NCBI GenBank assembly: GCA_013176395.1
Contig: JABMLP010000005.1
Coordinates: 1,302,001 to 1,366,000, forward strand
Direction of reading: 5' to 3'
Source: Venturia oleaginea
Lineage: Eukaryota; Ascomycota; Dothideomycetes; Venturiales; Venturiaceae
Length of the DNA stretch: 64,000 nucleotides
The notes under the pieces are model-generated. The model did not search any database, was not told the origin of the DNA, and saw only the letters and a list, made by a program, of their open reading frames with translations. A program made the translations under genes and the position numbers. Shown here one piece after another: positions 24,961 to 34,882 of the stretch. Each line of letters begins with the position of its first letter. Position 1 is the stretch's first letter.

Positions 24961-25014
24961 AGTTAGGGAGACGACGGACCACGGCAGGTTAAGGCGTGGT
25001 ATACACGGAGGATA

Positions 25015-25190
25015 TGTTATGGGCATGGCCCATGGTTGGTATAGGCTAAGAGCCTAAGCCTGATTGAGCCTAGTATAGAGAAAGAACCTCATTGAGGTTC
25101 TCTGTTTGTAGATACCTTCACTCCTTAACTGAATCTAAACAATCTTTGGCTACGAGTATGCTGCGTCTTTCCAGCTACCGTCCCGTAATA
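25015..25190 (+). repeat. 5' LTR
   Basis: It begins TGTTATGGGC and ends CCGTAATA, without the usual terminal CA. It contains AACTGAATCTA at 25127-25137, the likely start of the transcript. Confidence 0.92.
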
Positions 25191-25201
25191 TAGATTCAGT
25201 T
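25191..25201 (+). promoter_or_regulatory. Primer binding site, self-priming type
   Basis: TAGATTCAGTT starts immediately after the LTR and is the exact reverse complement of AACTGAATCTA inside the LTR (25127-25137). It does not look like a match to a tRNA 3' end. Eleven bases is the length used by Tf1 of fission yeast, whose mRNA folds back to prime its own reverse transcription. Confidence 0.75.
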
Positions 25202-25224
25202 CTTTACAAACCTAGGTGTACTTG

Positions 25225-26319
25225 ATGCGTAGCAACAGTACCCTATCGACTCCTACAACCTACACCCCTACTACCGACGACGACCCAATCGCGAGCATTA
25301 CGCAAGGAATCGACAAACTCTCAATGGCTCGAGCAAATTCGCCTGACACCGTACAACAATTGGTGGCAGCTCTGACCGCAGTCAGTGTTGATGGGAACAC
25401 CGGTGCAAAAGCTATTGCATGGCCTAAATGGGACGGGAAAAGAGACAACTACACGCTGTTCAGATGGCAGATCAAGACAAAAATCACTGTTGAAAATGGG
25501 AAGCTTGGAAGCAATCAAGGAATATGCGCGAACATCTTCAACGGGCTTCCGACAGAGAAACAACAACGCGTCATCCAATGGCTAAGCAATGGAGAGCAAC
25601 ATGACAACTACGAACCCGAGTCCTTTATCAAGCATATGGACGACAAGTTCTTAGATCATGAAGCGGAAGCTAAAGCTCTCGACGAGCTGAACAAGATTAG
25701 CCAAGGCAGCAGACAACCGTTCGAAGACTTCCGCCAGCAGTTCGAACAACTGACATCGCAAGCTGGATCCCTAGCGCCGCAAAGAGCCTCAAAGATCACT
25801 ATCATGAACAACGCGCTCAACTACTCCCTCCAACAGACCTTGAAATCAGTGCGATTGTCCAGGGACGACTACGACACTTACGTAAAAGATGTACAGTACT
25901 TCGCGACGAAGACAGAGGCTCTATCCCACCAACGCCGCTATCCAAGTACGGATAAGGAGACGCCAACGACTCGAGGGAGGCCACAATCACCCCAAACAGT
26001 CAGTCGTGACGCAGAAGGCGATGTCGAAATGACTGGCATCAACGCCCTTTCAGCGCAGATCGCAGCACTGATAGCTCGGGTCGATACACTCGGAAAGGAT
26101 GCGAAGAAGGACCGACGACCTAGAGCGAAATGGCGATCCCAAACAGAGTTCTTGGCACTTATACAAGCGGGCAAATGCGGGCGCTGTAAGAAGCCCAAGC
26201 ACCATCCGAACGTATGCGAATTCCGACCAGCAACACGTCCAAAGACTCAGGTCACTGCGGTAATCACACAGCATACCGATGACTCCCTACAGGAAGCCTC
26301 ATCAGAGTCGGAAAACTAG
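25225..26319 (+). CDS. gag: Gag of the gypsy element
   Basis: The first ATG in the frame is 25225 (MRSNSTLSTPTTYTP), giving 364 residues to TAG 26317-26319. The central part (about residues 70-230) has the helical retrotransposon capsid pattern with FEDFRQQFEQL. A zinc knuckle CGRCKKPKHHPNVC (CX2CX4HX4C) lies near the C terminus and would bind RNA. The pol frame overlaps its end in the -1 phase. Confidence 0.88.
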   Translation: MRSNSTLSTPTTYTPTTDDDPIASITQGIDKLSMARANSPDTVQQLVAALTAVSVDGNTGAKAIAWPKWDGKRDNYTLFRWQIKTKITVENGKLGSNQGICANIFNGLPTEKQQRVIQWLSNGEQHDNYEPESFIKHMDDKFLDHEAEAKALDELNKISQGSRQPFEDFRQQFEQLTSQAGSLAPQRASKITIMNNALNYSLQQTLKSVRLSRDDYDTYVKDVQYFATKTEALSHQRRYPSTDKETPTTRGRPQSPQTVSRDAEGDVEMTGINALSAQIAALIARVDTLGKDAKKDRRPRAKWRSQTEFLALIQAGKCGRCKKPKHHPNVCEFRPATRPKTQVTAVITQHTDDSLQEASSESEN

Positions 26320-29300
26320 CTACCCTTGTGCATCGTCGCGCACGAGGGTCTGAAGTAGATGTACATGGCGAAGACATTACAAAGCTACCAGGCATAAGAG
26401 AAATCAAAGCAGCAAAGGATAGGATGGAAAGTACACCCTTCTTGATAGATACCTTGATCAATGGAACTTCTTTCACCGAATCCTTCTTTGATAACGGCTG
26501 CCTCCCTTATGCTGCTTTCAGCGAGAAGAGTGTCCAAACACATCGTCTACCGCGCATCCCAATTGACACCAAACAATTGGCACTGGCTAAAGAGAGCCAC
26601 GAGAACGGAGAAGACCTCCGTATTACGCACATGACCTACGCTACGATCGACATTGATGGTCGAGCAGAGCGAGTCTATGGGTATATAGTGAAAGGATTGA
26701 GCTTCCCTATTATCCTAGGCAAGGCATGGGCAGAGAGAAACTGGGTGCGATATATAGCAGCTAAGAGAAAGCTGCTTATTGGTCAAGGATCCCAGCGCAT
26801 CACGGTAAGAGAAAAGGGGTGGCTAGAACAGAACACCAAAGCGCGAGACCGGCTCGCTCACGTGCGGGCGGCTTGTCTAGTGTCAGGATCTGTATTTGCA
26901 GCTATTGTTGGAAGGGCCCAGCGACGGTTGAGAAGAGATGGACCGGATGGTACACAAGTGCTGGCTATCTCGATGTCGGATATCAACAAGGCCCTAAGCA
27001 AGTTAGCAGAAAGAAAACAGAGAAAGACTGAGGAAGAAATCCGACAAGAGATACCAGAAGAAATAGCAGAGCATGCTGATGCCTTTCTCGACGACGAAGA
27101 CGGAGAGATCGCGCCCCATCAAGAGGGTCGCGATCACGTTATCGAATTGATACGAGATGAACAAGGTCGCGAGGCAGAAGTTCCTTGGGGCCCATTATAC
27201 GGCATGTCGAGGGAAGAGCTATTAGTCCTACGAAAAACACTTTCGGACTATATGGACAAGGGCTGGATACGCGCCAGCAACTCACCAGCGGCAGCCCCAG
27301 TCTTATTTGTAAGGAAACCAGGTGGAGGCATTCGGATGTGTGTAGACTATCGGGCACTGAATCGAATCACTCGATCGGACCGCTACCCATTGCCACTAAT
27401 CCGAGAAACCCTACGAAATCTAGCAACAGCGCGTTGGTACACCAAACTTGACGTCAGAGCGGCATTTCATCGGCTCCGCATCAAGCACGGCGATGAGTGG
27501 AAAACGGCTTTTCGCACTCGATTTGGACTATTCGAATGGCTAGTTACCCCCTTCGGACTAGCTGGCGCACCCGCGAGCTTTCAACGATACATCAACGGAG
27601 TCCTACGGGAATCCCTAGATATCTGCTGTTCAGCCTACATGGACGATGTCTTGATATGGAGCGACGGCGACTATCTGGATCACATGGTTAAGGTTAACCA
27701 AATTCTTGCCAAGCTCAAGACTGCTGGACTTCGGCTAGACTTAAGCAAGTGCGAGTTTGCTGTTCAGGAGGTCAAATATCTGGGGTTCATTATCACTGCA
27801 GGAGAAGGGATCAAAGTCGACCCAGAGAAAGTTGCCGCGATTAAAGAATGGGAGGCTCCAGTCAATGTCACAGGCGTACGCTCCTTCCTAGGCTTTGCAA
27901 ATTTCTACCGAGACTTCATCGACAACTTCTCAGAGCTCTCCGACCCCTTAATCAAGTTAACACGGAAGGCCGTCGCTTTTGTCTGGAACAAAGAACATGA
28001 GAACGCCTTTCAAGTCTTGAAGGAGCTATTCATCTCCGCCCCAATACTGGCTCACTGGAATCCAGACCTGGATACGGTACTCGAGTGCGACTGCTCTGGC
28101 TACGCGCTGGGAGGCACGTTGTCGCAGAAGGATATGAAAGGAAAACTACGACCAGTAGCATACTTCTCCCGCAAGCTCACTGCGGCTGAATGTAACTACG
28201 AGATCCACGATAAAGAATTACTGGCAGTAATCAAGTCCATTGAACACTGGAGAGGAGAACTACGCAGTGTTGCAGCACCTTTCAAAGTCCTTACCGATCA
28301 CAAGAATCTCCGCTACTTTATGACAGCGCAGCGTTTGTCAGAGAGACAAGCAAGATGGTCGCTAATTCTATCTGAGTACCAATTCCAGCTGGAATTTCGC
28401 GCCGGAAAACTAGCGCAAAGACCAGACGCACTATCAAGAAGACATCAAGATATGCCACATGACAAGAACGACGAGAGACTACAAGGGCGAGTGGCCCAGT
28501 TGATCAAGGACGAATGGCTTCCTCCTCTTTCCGAGAGGACGACCGAAACAATCGCAATACAAGCCCTTATCTGCCCAGTCAATACACCGAATACATCCAA
28601 TAGTACATGGGACGTTATACGGGAGCCCCAGCAAAATACTGGACTGGACGGTCGACACCAGCTGACTGCCGAAAACGGTCAACACCGGTCCACTACTAGG
28701 TACGGTCAAAACCGGTCAGTTGCAAAAGGATGCGATCTTTTCGAGAAACCAGAGTTACAACTTCTCTGGGATCGCGCAATAGCAGAGGACCAATCCTACG
28801 AAGCTATTCATACGGCTATAGTTACTGGCGAACGTTCCTTTCCTCCAGAGCTTAAGTTGTCGGTACAGCTACCCGAATGCGAAGTAGACGACCACGGCGC
28901 GGTCACGAGAAGAGGGATCCTATGGGTACCAGATTGGGAACCGCTGCGAACAACGCTGGTCCAACAAACTCACGATTCCCATGTTACTGGACACCCAGGG
29001 AGAGATAGCACGCTTGCGATTCTATCCAGAAGTTTCTTTTGGCCCCAACAATACAAGACAGTCCGGCAGTTTGTACGTAATTGCGACGTATGTGGGAGAA
29101 CAGGAATATGGCGTGATAAGAAGCGAGGTCTTCTGAAACCACTTCCAATCCCGGCCCGCTTCCACAGCGAGCTATCAATCGATTTCATGACTGATTTGCC
29201 CGCGGAGGAAAACGGCCCAAAATACCTCATGGTTATCACAGATCGCCTCCTCAAAAGTGTTACGTTGGAGGCTATGACTACAATGAGCGCCAAAGAGTGC

Positions 29301-30404
29301 GCGAAAAGGTTCTTACAATGCCACTATCGCTACCACGGATTTCCCATGGCATTGACGTCGGACAGAGGCAGCAATTGGACAGGTCGTTTTTGGAGGAAGC
29401 TTTGCGAACTTACAAAGATTGAGCAGAGACTCTCTACAGCCTTTCATCCACAGACCGATGGCGCGACCGAGCGTATGAACCAGGAAGTTCTACGCTATCT
29501 CCGCGCCTTCATCGCATACTCCCAACTAGACTGGCCAACGCTACTACCTACGGCTATGTTAGCACTGAACAATCGTGACTCTTCAGTCACAGGGATGAGT
29601 CCATTCTATCTAACCCACGGCTACCATGCGGAACCAATCCAGAAAGTACAACGAATCTCACCCAGTAACTCACCAACAGCCGATGCCGAGACCTTTGTGC
29701 AACGAATAGAAGAGGCACAAGAATATGCACAGGCAGCGATGGCCTGGTCCCAGCAGAAGATGGAGAACGACGCCAACAGGTCACGTCAAGCTGCCGAAAC
29801 GTTAAAAAAGGGCGACAAAGTCTGGTTGAACCTTAGGAATATCAATACTCCGCAGCTATCAAAGAAACTGTCGTGGACGCAAGCCAAATACACTGTCGAG
29901 AACCAGATCTCCCCGATGGTATACGAGCTGGCTGACCTGCCAAGTGGTATCCATAACCGTTTCCACGTTGACCTACTCCGCCGAGCCGCAACCGACACAC
30001 TGCCCTCACAAGAATCCGATGATACCCAGCCGCCACCATTAGTGCCTCAAACCGAAGAAACAGAGGCTGAGTTTGAAGTAGAACGTATACTTCGCGCAGA
30101 GAAGAAACGGGTTGGGCGAGGCTGGGTTCGTCAGTTATTAATCAAATGGAAAGGCTATGCAGATCCCGATTGGCAGCCACGTTCATTATTTACAGAAGTC
30201 GAGGACTTAGACCGCTTCGAGGCAGAGTATGGCAAGGGCGACGGTGTCGGCGAAGATATAGGAGCTCAAACAGGGGCCCGAAGAAACCGAGTAGCGGTGG
30301 CCAGCGCCTTCGAATCTGCTACAAGCTGGCAGAAGCGATGTATGGCGTTTGTCTGTTTGATTATCCCACCTACCACACCCTCTTTAGTCCTGCACACCCG
30401 GTAA
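26283..30404 (+). CDS. pol: Pol: protease, RT, RNase H, integrase, chromodomain
   Basis: The frame is open from 26283 to 30404 (about 1,370 codons), overlapping gag by 37 nt in the -1 phase, so a -1 frameshift or reinitiation is likely. Domains in order are: a protease region with FFDNGCLPYAAF where D-S/T-G is usual; reverse transcriptase with YMDDVLIWS (YMDD codons at 27636-27647); RNase H starting LECDCSGYALGGTLSQ; an integrase HHCC finger ending CDVCGRTG; the DDE core (SIDFMTDLP, LTSDRGSNW and the Glu of GATERMNQEV); and a C-terminal chromodomain (EFEVERILRAEKK to LLIKWKGYADPDWQP). No stop or frameshift breaks it. The protease DNG is odd and could lower activity. Confidence 0.93.
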   Translation, partial: LPTGSLIRVGKLATLVHRRARGSEVDVHGEDITKLPGIREIKAAKDRMESTPFLIDTLINGTSFTESFFDNGCLPYAAFSEKSVQTHRLPRIPIDTKQLALAKESHENGEDLRITHMTYATIDIDGRAERVYGYIVKGLSFPIILGKAWAERNWVRYIAAKRKLLIGQGSQRITVREKGWLEQNTKARDRLAHVRAACLVSGSVFAAIVGRAQRRLRRDGPDGTQVLAISMSDINKALSKLAERKQRKTEEEIRQEIPEEIAEHADAFLDDEDGEIAPHQEGRDHVIELIRDEQGREAEVPWGPLYGMSREELLVLRKTLSDYMDKGWIRASNSPAAAPVLFVRKPGGGIRMCVDYRALNRITRSDRYPLPLIRETLRNLATARWYTKLDVRAAFHRLRIKHGDEWKTAFRTRFGLFEWLVTPFGLAGAPASFQRYINGVLRESLDICCSAYMDDVLIWSDGDYLDHMVKVNQILAKLKTAGLRLDLSKCEFAVQEVKYLGFIITAGEGIKVDPEKVAAIKEWEAPVNVTGVRSFLGFANFYRDFIDNFSELSDPLIKLTRKAVAFVWNKEHENAFQVLKELFISAPILAHWNPDLDTVLECDCSGYALGGTLSQKDMKGKLRPVAYFSRKLTAAECNYEIHDKELLAVIKSIEHWRGELRSVAAPFKVLTDHKNLRYFMTAQRLSERQARWSLILSEYQFQLEFRAGKLAQRPDALSRRHQDMPHDKNDERLQGRVAQLIKDEWLPPLSERTTETIAIQALICPVNTPNTSNSTWDVIREPQQNTGLDGRHQLTAENGQHRSTTRYGQNRSVAKGCDLFEKPELQLLWDRAIAEDQSYEAIHTAIVTGERSFPPELKLSVQLPECEVDDHGAVTRRGILWVPDWEPLRTTLVQQTHDSHVTGHPGRDSTLAILSRSFFWPQQYKTVRQFVRNCDVCGRTGIWRDKKRGLLKPLPIPARFHSELSIDFMTDLPAEENGPKYLMVITDRLLKSVTLEAMTTMSAKECAKRFLQCHYRYHGFPMALTSDRGSNWTGRFWRKLCELTKIEQRLSTAFHPQTDGATERMNQEVLRYLRAFIAYSQLDWPTLLPTAMLALNNRDSSVTGMSPFYLTHGYHAEPIQKVQRISPSNSPTADAETFVQRIEEAQEYAQAAMAWSQQKMENDANRSRQAAETLKKGDKVWLNLRNINTPQLSKKLSWTQAKYTVENQISPMVYELADLPSGIHNRFHVDLLRRAATDTLPSQESDDTQPPPLVPQTEETEAEFEVERILRAEKKRVGRGWVRQLLIKWKGYADPDWQPRSLFTEVEDLDRFEAEYGKGDGVGEDIGAQTGARRNRVAVASAFESATSWQKRCMAFVCLIIPPTTPSLVLHTR

Positions 30405-30416
30405 GGAGGGGGGTAA
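30403..30416 (+). promoter_or_regulatory. Polypurine tract
   Basis: AAGGAGGGGGGTAA abuts the 3' LTR, where plus-strand DNA synthesis is primed in LTR elements. Confidence 0.7.
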
Positions 30417-30592
30417 TGTTATGGGCATGGCCCATGGTTGGTATAGGCTAAGAGCCTAAGCCTGATTGAGCCTAGTATAGAGAAAGAACCTCATTGAGGT
30501 TCTCTGTTTGTAGATACCTTCACTCCTTAACTGAATCTAAACAATCTTTGGCTACGAGTATGCTGCGTCTTTCCAGCTACCGTCCCGTAATA
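30417..30592 (+). repeat. 3' LTR
   Basis: It matches the 5' LTR base for base as far as I can read. It is preceded by the purine-rich AAGGAGGGGGG, the expected plus-strand primer site. Confidence 0.92.
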
Positions 30593-30720
30593 GGATAGGA
30601 AATATCCGTATATAACGGTTCTGTTGAACAGTGGCATGCCAGTCCTTGATACCTCAGGCATAGTGCACGTGATAGATGCCAAGGAATGCATTGACATGCA
30701 TATATATGCATGCAGATGCT

Positions 30721-31724
30721 CAGATGACACTGCAACGCTCCGAGTCGACGAGTCACTGCTAGAACGGCAATACCTTCAACACAACTCAAACACCAGACGC
30801 CCGGTGCGCAACAATCGGCACCACACACCACTGCAACGACTAGACAACCTCTCCCAACGTCTTGGCAAACCGTCCTGCTACAAGCTGTTGCCCAGAGCCT
30901 TGAGCCTCTCCCCAAACTGTTGCCTCCCAGTTATGGCATTGGCAAGAGTAGGTGCGCGACACAGTAAGTAGTAAGGACGCATAGAAGGAGCCTATTGGCG
31001 GCAAATCCCCTCCCTGTAAGCTAGCAGACGTAGCCTTGAGCCTCTCCCCAGACTGTTGCGTCCCAGTTATGGCATTGGCAAGAGTAGGTGCGCGATATAG
31101 CAAGCAGGGAGAGCGACTAGCAGCAGATAGGCTCCGACTATAAGACGACAGGTCTACAACACAATCGGTGCGACACGATACGGCAGCTGCTAGAGAACCT
31201 CATCTACTATCGTCTCCGCAAACCGTCCTGCTGCAAGCTGATGTCCAGAGCCTTGAGCCTCTCCCCAAACTGTTGCGTCCCAGTTATGGCATTGGCAAGA
31301 GTAGGTGCGCAACACAGTAAGCAGTAAGGACGTATAGAAGGAGCTTATTGGCGGCAAATCCCCTCCCTACAAGCCAGCAGACGTAGCCTTGAGCCTCTCC
31401 CCAGACTGTTGCGTCCCAGTTATGGCATTGGCAAGAGTAGGAGCGCGATATAGCAAGTAGGGAGAGCGACTAGCAGCAGATAGGCTCCGACTATAAGACG
31501 GCAGGTCTATAGCACGATCGGCGCCATACAATACGGCAGCTACCAGACAGCCTCGTCCACGGGCATACCCGGAGTATCACACCCAAGCAGCGAAATCACG
31601 ACTACGATGGTTACTATTGTCTCCAGCATCACACAACCAAATACACCGCCGCATAGGAATCTGGTGCAAGGCAACTTTCACAAGCAGAAACATACTTAGG
31701 GAACCCATTGGCCTTGAGGGATAT
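30721..31724 (+). mobile_element. Non-coding dispersed repeat, copy A (truncated at both ends)
   Basis: It is nearly identical to parts of the copies at 48290 and 57429. It starts 263 bp into the 57429 copy (CAGATGACACTGC) and stops about 330 bp before that copy's tail. ATATGCATGC occurs at 30704-30713 and again at 31721-31730, a possible 10-bp target duplication with 7 extra bases on the left. No coding frame is convincing. It lies about 130 bp from the 3' LTR of the gypsy element. Confidence 0.8.
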
Positions 31725-31730
31725 GCATGC

Positions 31731-32963
31731 TACGGTGTACTTAACCTCCTCAGTCAATACAGTCAAGTCACAGGGTGACACTCGTTCTGCTCATTGGCTC
31801 CTATCGTTAAGTGCGTGTTGAATCTACTTCCGAATAACTCTGTTTTGCTCGTTCAGCGTAACAGGTTCTTATGTAAAACGACAGTAGAGTAGATTTTAGA
31901 CAGAGGACACGGCTTAGGAGCCGTAGAGGAGCTATACTAGCGGGAGTAGGATAGATAACCCGGGTAGTAAAGTAGGGGGTATAGTAAGAGTAGGTATACG
32001 GCCAAGTTAGATAAGATAGCGAAGGGACCGGACTGTTGATAGTCCTCTTACGCACCGTATGGATTCCACTCAGGACAGATACTATAGCTTTTTCATCCCA
32101 GAGAGTTGGGTTTTTGCGGTATATAGGAATTGTGGGCACACGGCACACTAGCCATTACATACCACGTAAAATCTGATTATTCTTCTTAGTACCAAGCTGA
32201 CGCTGCTCATAGTCAATAAGTCTTTTGATACAGAAGTAGACGTTAGAAGACCGGCAGATATTCATGAGAGGAGAGATAAAAATAAGGAGGACACTCTCTA
32301 TAAGCCGTGAGATGTAGATGGTATATTGGAAATGAAACGATCTCAATAGGAAGTTTCAATGCGTTGTAACTAGTATAATGAACTCCGCGAATTCCGCGAA
32401 GCTCCTAGATATAGATAGTCTAGTTGAATAAGTCGCTGTGTACCGTCGAGTAGTAGGAATCTAACATTTTTGGGGACAATCTGGGTCTCTATGAGTGACA
32501 GATGGCAGTGCTGAACATAGATTGAATATAATGAGGACGAAGCTTGTTAAGAAAAACAAAAAGTATTTATTATCAAACCTCAACTCCTACAGAAATGATA
32601 GATCGTGGTATAACAAATACGTAGGGAGTACTGAAGTTCTCTTATCAAAGTGCATAAGCTTTTCAACAAAGCGCGCAGAATTTGGCTAGACTTCATGTTA
32701 AGATGAAATGGGGGTTTTCCAGTTCGTTGAAAGGGAACAAGGGCGATTGGGAATCTTTAGCAAGGATACCGAGAGCCAGATAAATATCTTTATGGGTGCT
32801 GTTACATTTCCGCAAACTTGTTCGCCAACCAAGGAGATTCTTCAAATATACCTCTGTCAAGCTTCTTTTTTCTGCTGCACAAAACGAGAACTTTTCACAC
32901 TTCATGATTAATGGCTTGCAGATAGCCAAGAAGAACCCCAGAATCAGAGATCATGATTCATGA
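31731..32963. other. Gene-poor AT-rich spacer
   Basis: The stretch after repeat copy A has AT-rich, TA-rich sequence (31860-32480). I see no supported gene, only short frames with no splice or domain support. Confidence 0.45.
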
Positions 32964-34467
32964 CGGCAGGAAAAGCTCCCCGGCGAGCTTTTAGACATGA
33001 TCATGTTATACTTTAACGCAATAGAACTCTATCCCTTTTTGTTCTCGAGGTCACTCAATCCGCCTGCCACACGCGCGATTTGTCTCAATTTAGACATTGT
33101 GATTTGGAAGCTAAACCTAGCGCCAGCTGATTTGGAGAGACTCTGAGCGGGAAATTATAAGAGAAGCAGCGAACGTTTGGAAGAAGATGTAGAGGATTGC
33201 TTTGTTGGTTGATGCAGCAGACGAGGCTGAATACCTCTTCGAGTGTACTGATAAACTATCGATGAGGCTGTTCGACCAGAATCCTGCCGTTCTGATACGC
33301 CTGTGTCTCGATACAAGGCCCAGTTTAAGCCACAACCCGTGGGACTCCTGGGAGCGTGATCCTCTGCTCTATCATAACATAAACCCAACGATTTGGGCCA
33401 GGTCTCTTGCAGCGCTGCTGCTTTGGAAACCATCCCTCAAGTATCTTGGCTTCGATTGGATCTGCGGGATCAATTGGACCCAAAAACGTCTTTGGAATCT
33501 TGCTGAATTAGGCATGTTGAAGATACAAGGTACTTCGGATATGTCCGACTTCAACGACCCTTCACTCGTTGGGGAAGACTCCAGTCCTTTCATGGCGGTT
33601 ATGTATGGTAATACGCCATTGCTCGCTAAGATCGAAGAGCTTTTTTTTGAACAACATCACCATCATAGGTCAAGGCCAGGTATCAGTGGCCAACGGAAAG
33701 CAGAAGCTCAAGGCAGAGTTTGTTGACCGTGGCGCCAAATCGGAGAGAAGCAATCTGCCATGGTTCGGCGGCTGGCCTGGCTTCACAGAAGCCCGGATGA
33801 TCTTTGATGAGCGCAATTTAAGACTGTTTACTTTACGCACACTGGATAACTATAGACTCACGATCAAGTCACTCGAGATTATCACCAGGTGCAGCCCGTT
33901 TCCCAGGAACCACCCAATGGTAACCGCTTAGTTATGGTGAATTTACATCTCATTGTCGGACTTCCCCATGCTTTGCCACTGAGAGTTTCCAATTGGATGA
34001 CACCGGTAGATTCAAGCGGTCCACCATCAGACGATCCTAAGTCGTTGTCAGAGACTCCTCTCAAAGCCCTGGCCGATCTCGAACTCGTCCTCGACGCTGG
34101 CCATGCCAACCCTTGGAGTTTCAAAGATACATTCCGCACAAGGCTTGCCGGGATCTTGAAGCGAACTGTCTTCCAGTGTCGGAGAGTATTAAGATCATCC
34201 CCTCGCCCTGGATGGAACCGAATACCGGGAATGAGCTCGCCTGGTATTTTCAGGGCACTGTTCGTCCATATCCACGCGGTGTGGAATGACCGGGAGCAAA
34301 ATGGGTTCTGTGGATGGACCAAGTCGGGGCCATGGCTTGAGCGGGCGGAGAGGAACGAGAGTATTTTGGGGATATATGAGTGGGGTTGTGGTATTGTCCC
34401 TAATACTACCGCGTTGATACCTCTTGTGCGCCATGAGACGTTGGAGGACCTCGGATGCTGGCCATAA
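32964..34467 (+). pseudogene. F-box protein gene, probably decayed
   Basis: The first segment reads KLPGELLDMIMLYFNAIELY (about 32973), a good F-box. The frame then changes near 33130, a TAG falls in the next segment (about 33190), and the frame changes again in a T-run near 33640. A last open segment (33889-34467) ends IYEWGCGIVPNTTALIPLVR, like the C-terminal parts of long fungal F-box proteins. Some breaks could be unrecognised introns, but at least the T-run shift has no splice sites. F-box proteins link substrates to SCF ubiquitin ligases. Confidence 0.55.
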
Positions 34468-34882
34468 GAAGGCTGCTAATTGCGGATAACAGTTCGGCAA
34501 TGTTCATGCTTCTAAGCTTTTGCGCTGTCGGTGCGTTGTTTGAGAAGGATGGTAAAGATATTGGAATTAATGAATGAACGACTCCGTCTGTTGTATTAAC
34601 GTAAAACAGGAGTTGTTGCGATCTCTTGCGAGGATATTCTTGCTTCAAACCATAGTGTGTAGATGGGACAAGGGGGAACTATTAACGTTTATTTGGCGAC
34701 AGACCAATGTATTACCCTATTAGACGCATTCTACCATTTCCGACTCAGTATGCAATCGCCAACGCCGCGGAATATGCCCAGTCTGGATCTAAAGTTGACG
34801 TGCATACGATGCCCTCAGCACAGAGCCAATTACAACCTCTTCCCCACCCTATCAACAAATCGCGCTCGGGATCCTTCCACCC
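34468..34882. other. Intergenic 3' region
   Basis: Convergent 3' ends of the F-box relic and the lipase meet here. No further feature is seen. Confidence 0.4.

Larger units (their letters stand above)
25015..30592 (+). mobile_element. Ty3/gypsy chromovirus (Tf1/sushi-like), apparently intact
   Basis: The 5.6-kb element has 176-bp LTRs that appear identical, a 5-bp target duplication GGATA (25010-25014 and 30593-30597), a self-complementary primer site, gag and a full pol with integrase and chromodomain, and a purine tract before the 3' LTR. Identical LTRs and open frames mean recent insertion. The chromodomain usually steers such elements to heterochromatin. Confidence 0.95.

Noticed and set aside
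30840..31103. Minus-strand 87-codon frame repeated in all three non-coding repeat copies
   Set aside because: It overlaps the internal tandem repeats, has no domain, and is conserved only because the copies are nearly identical.
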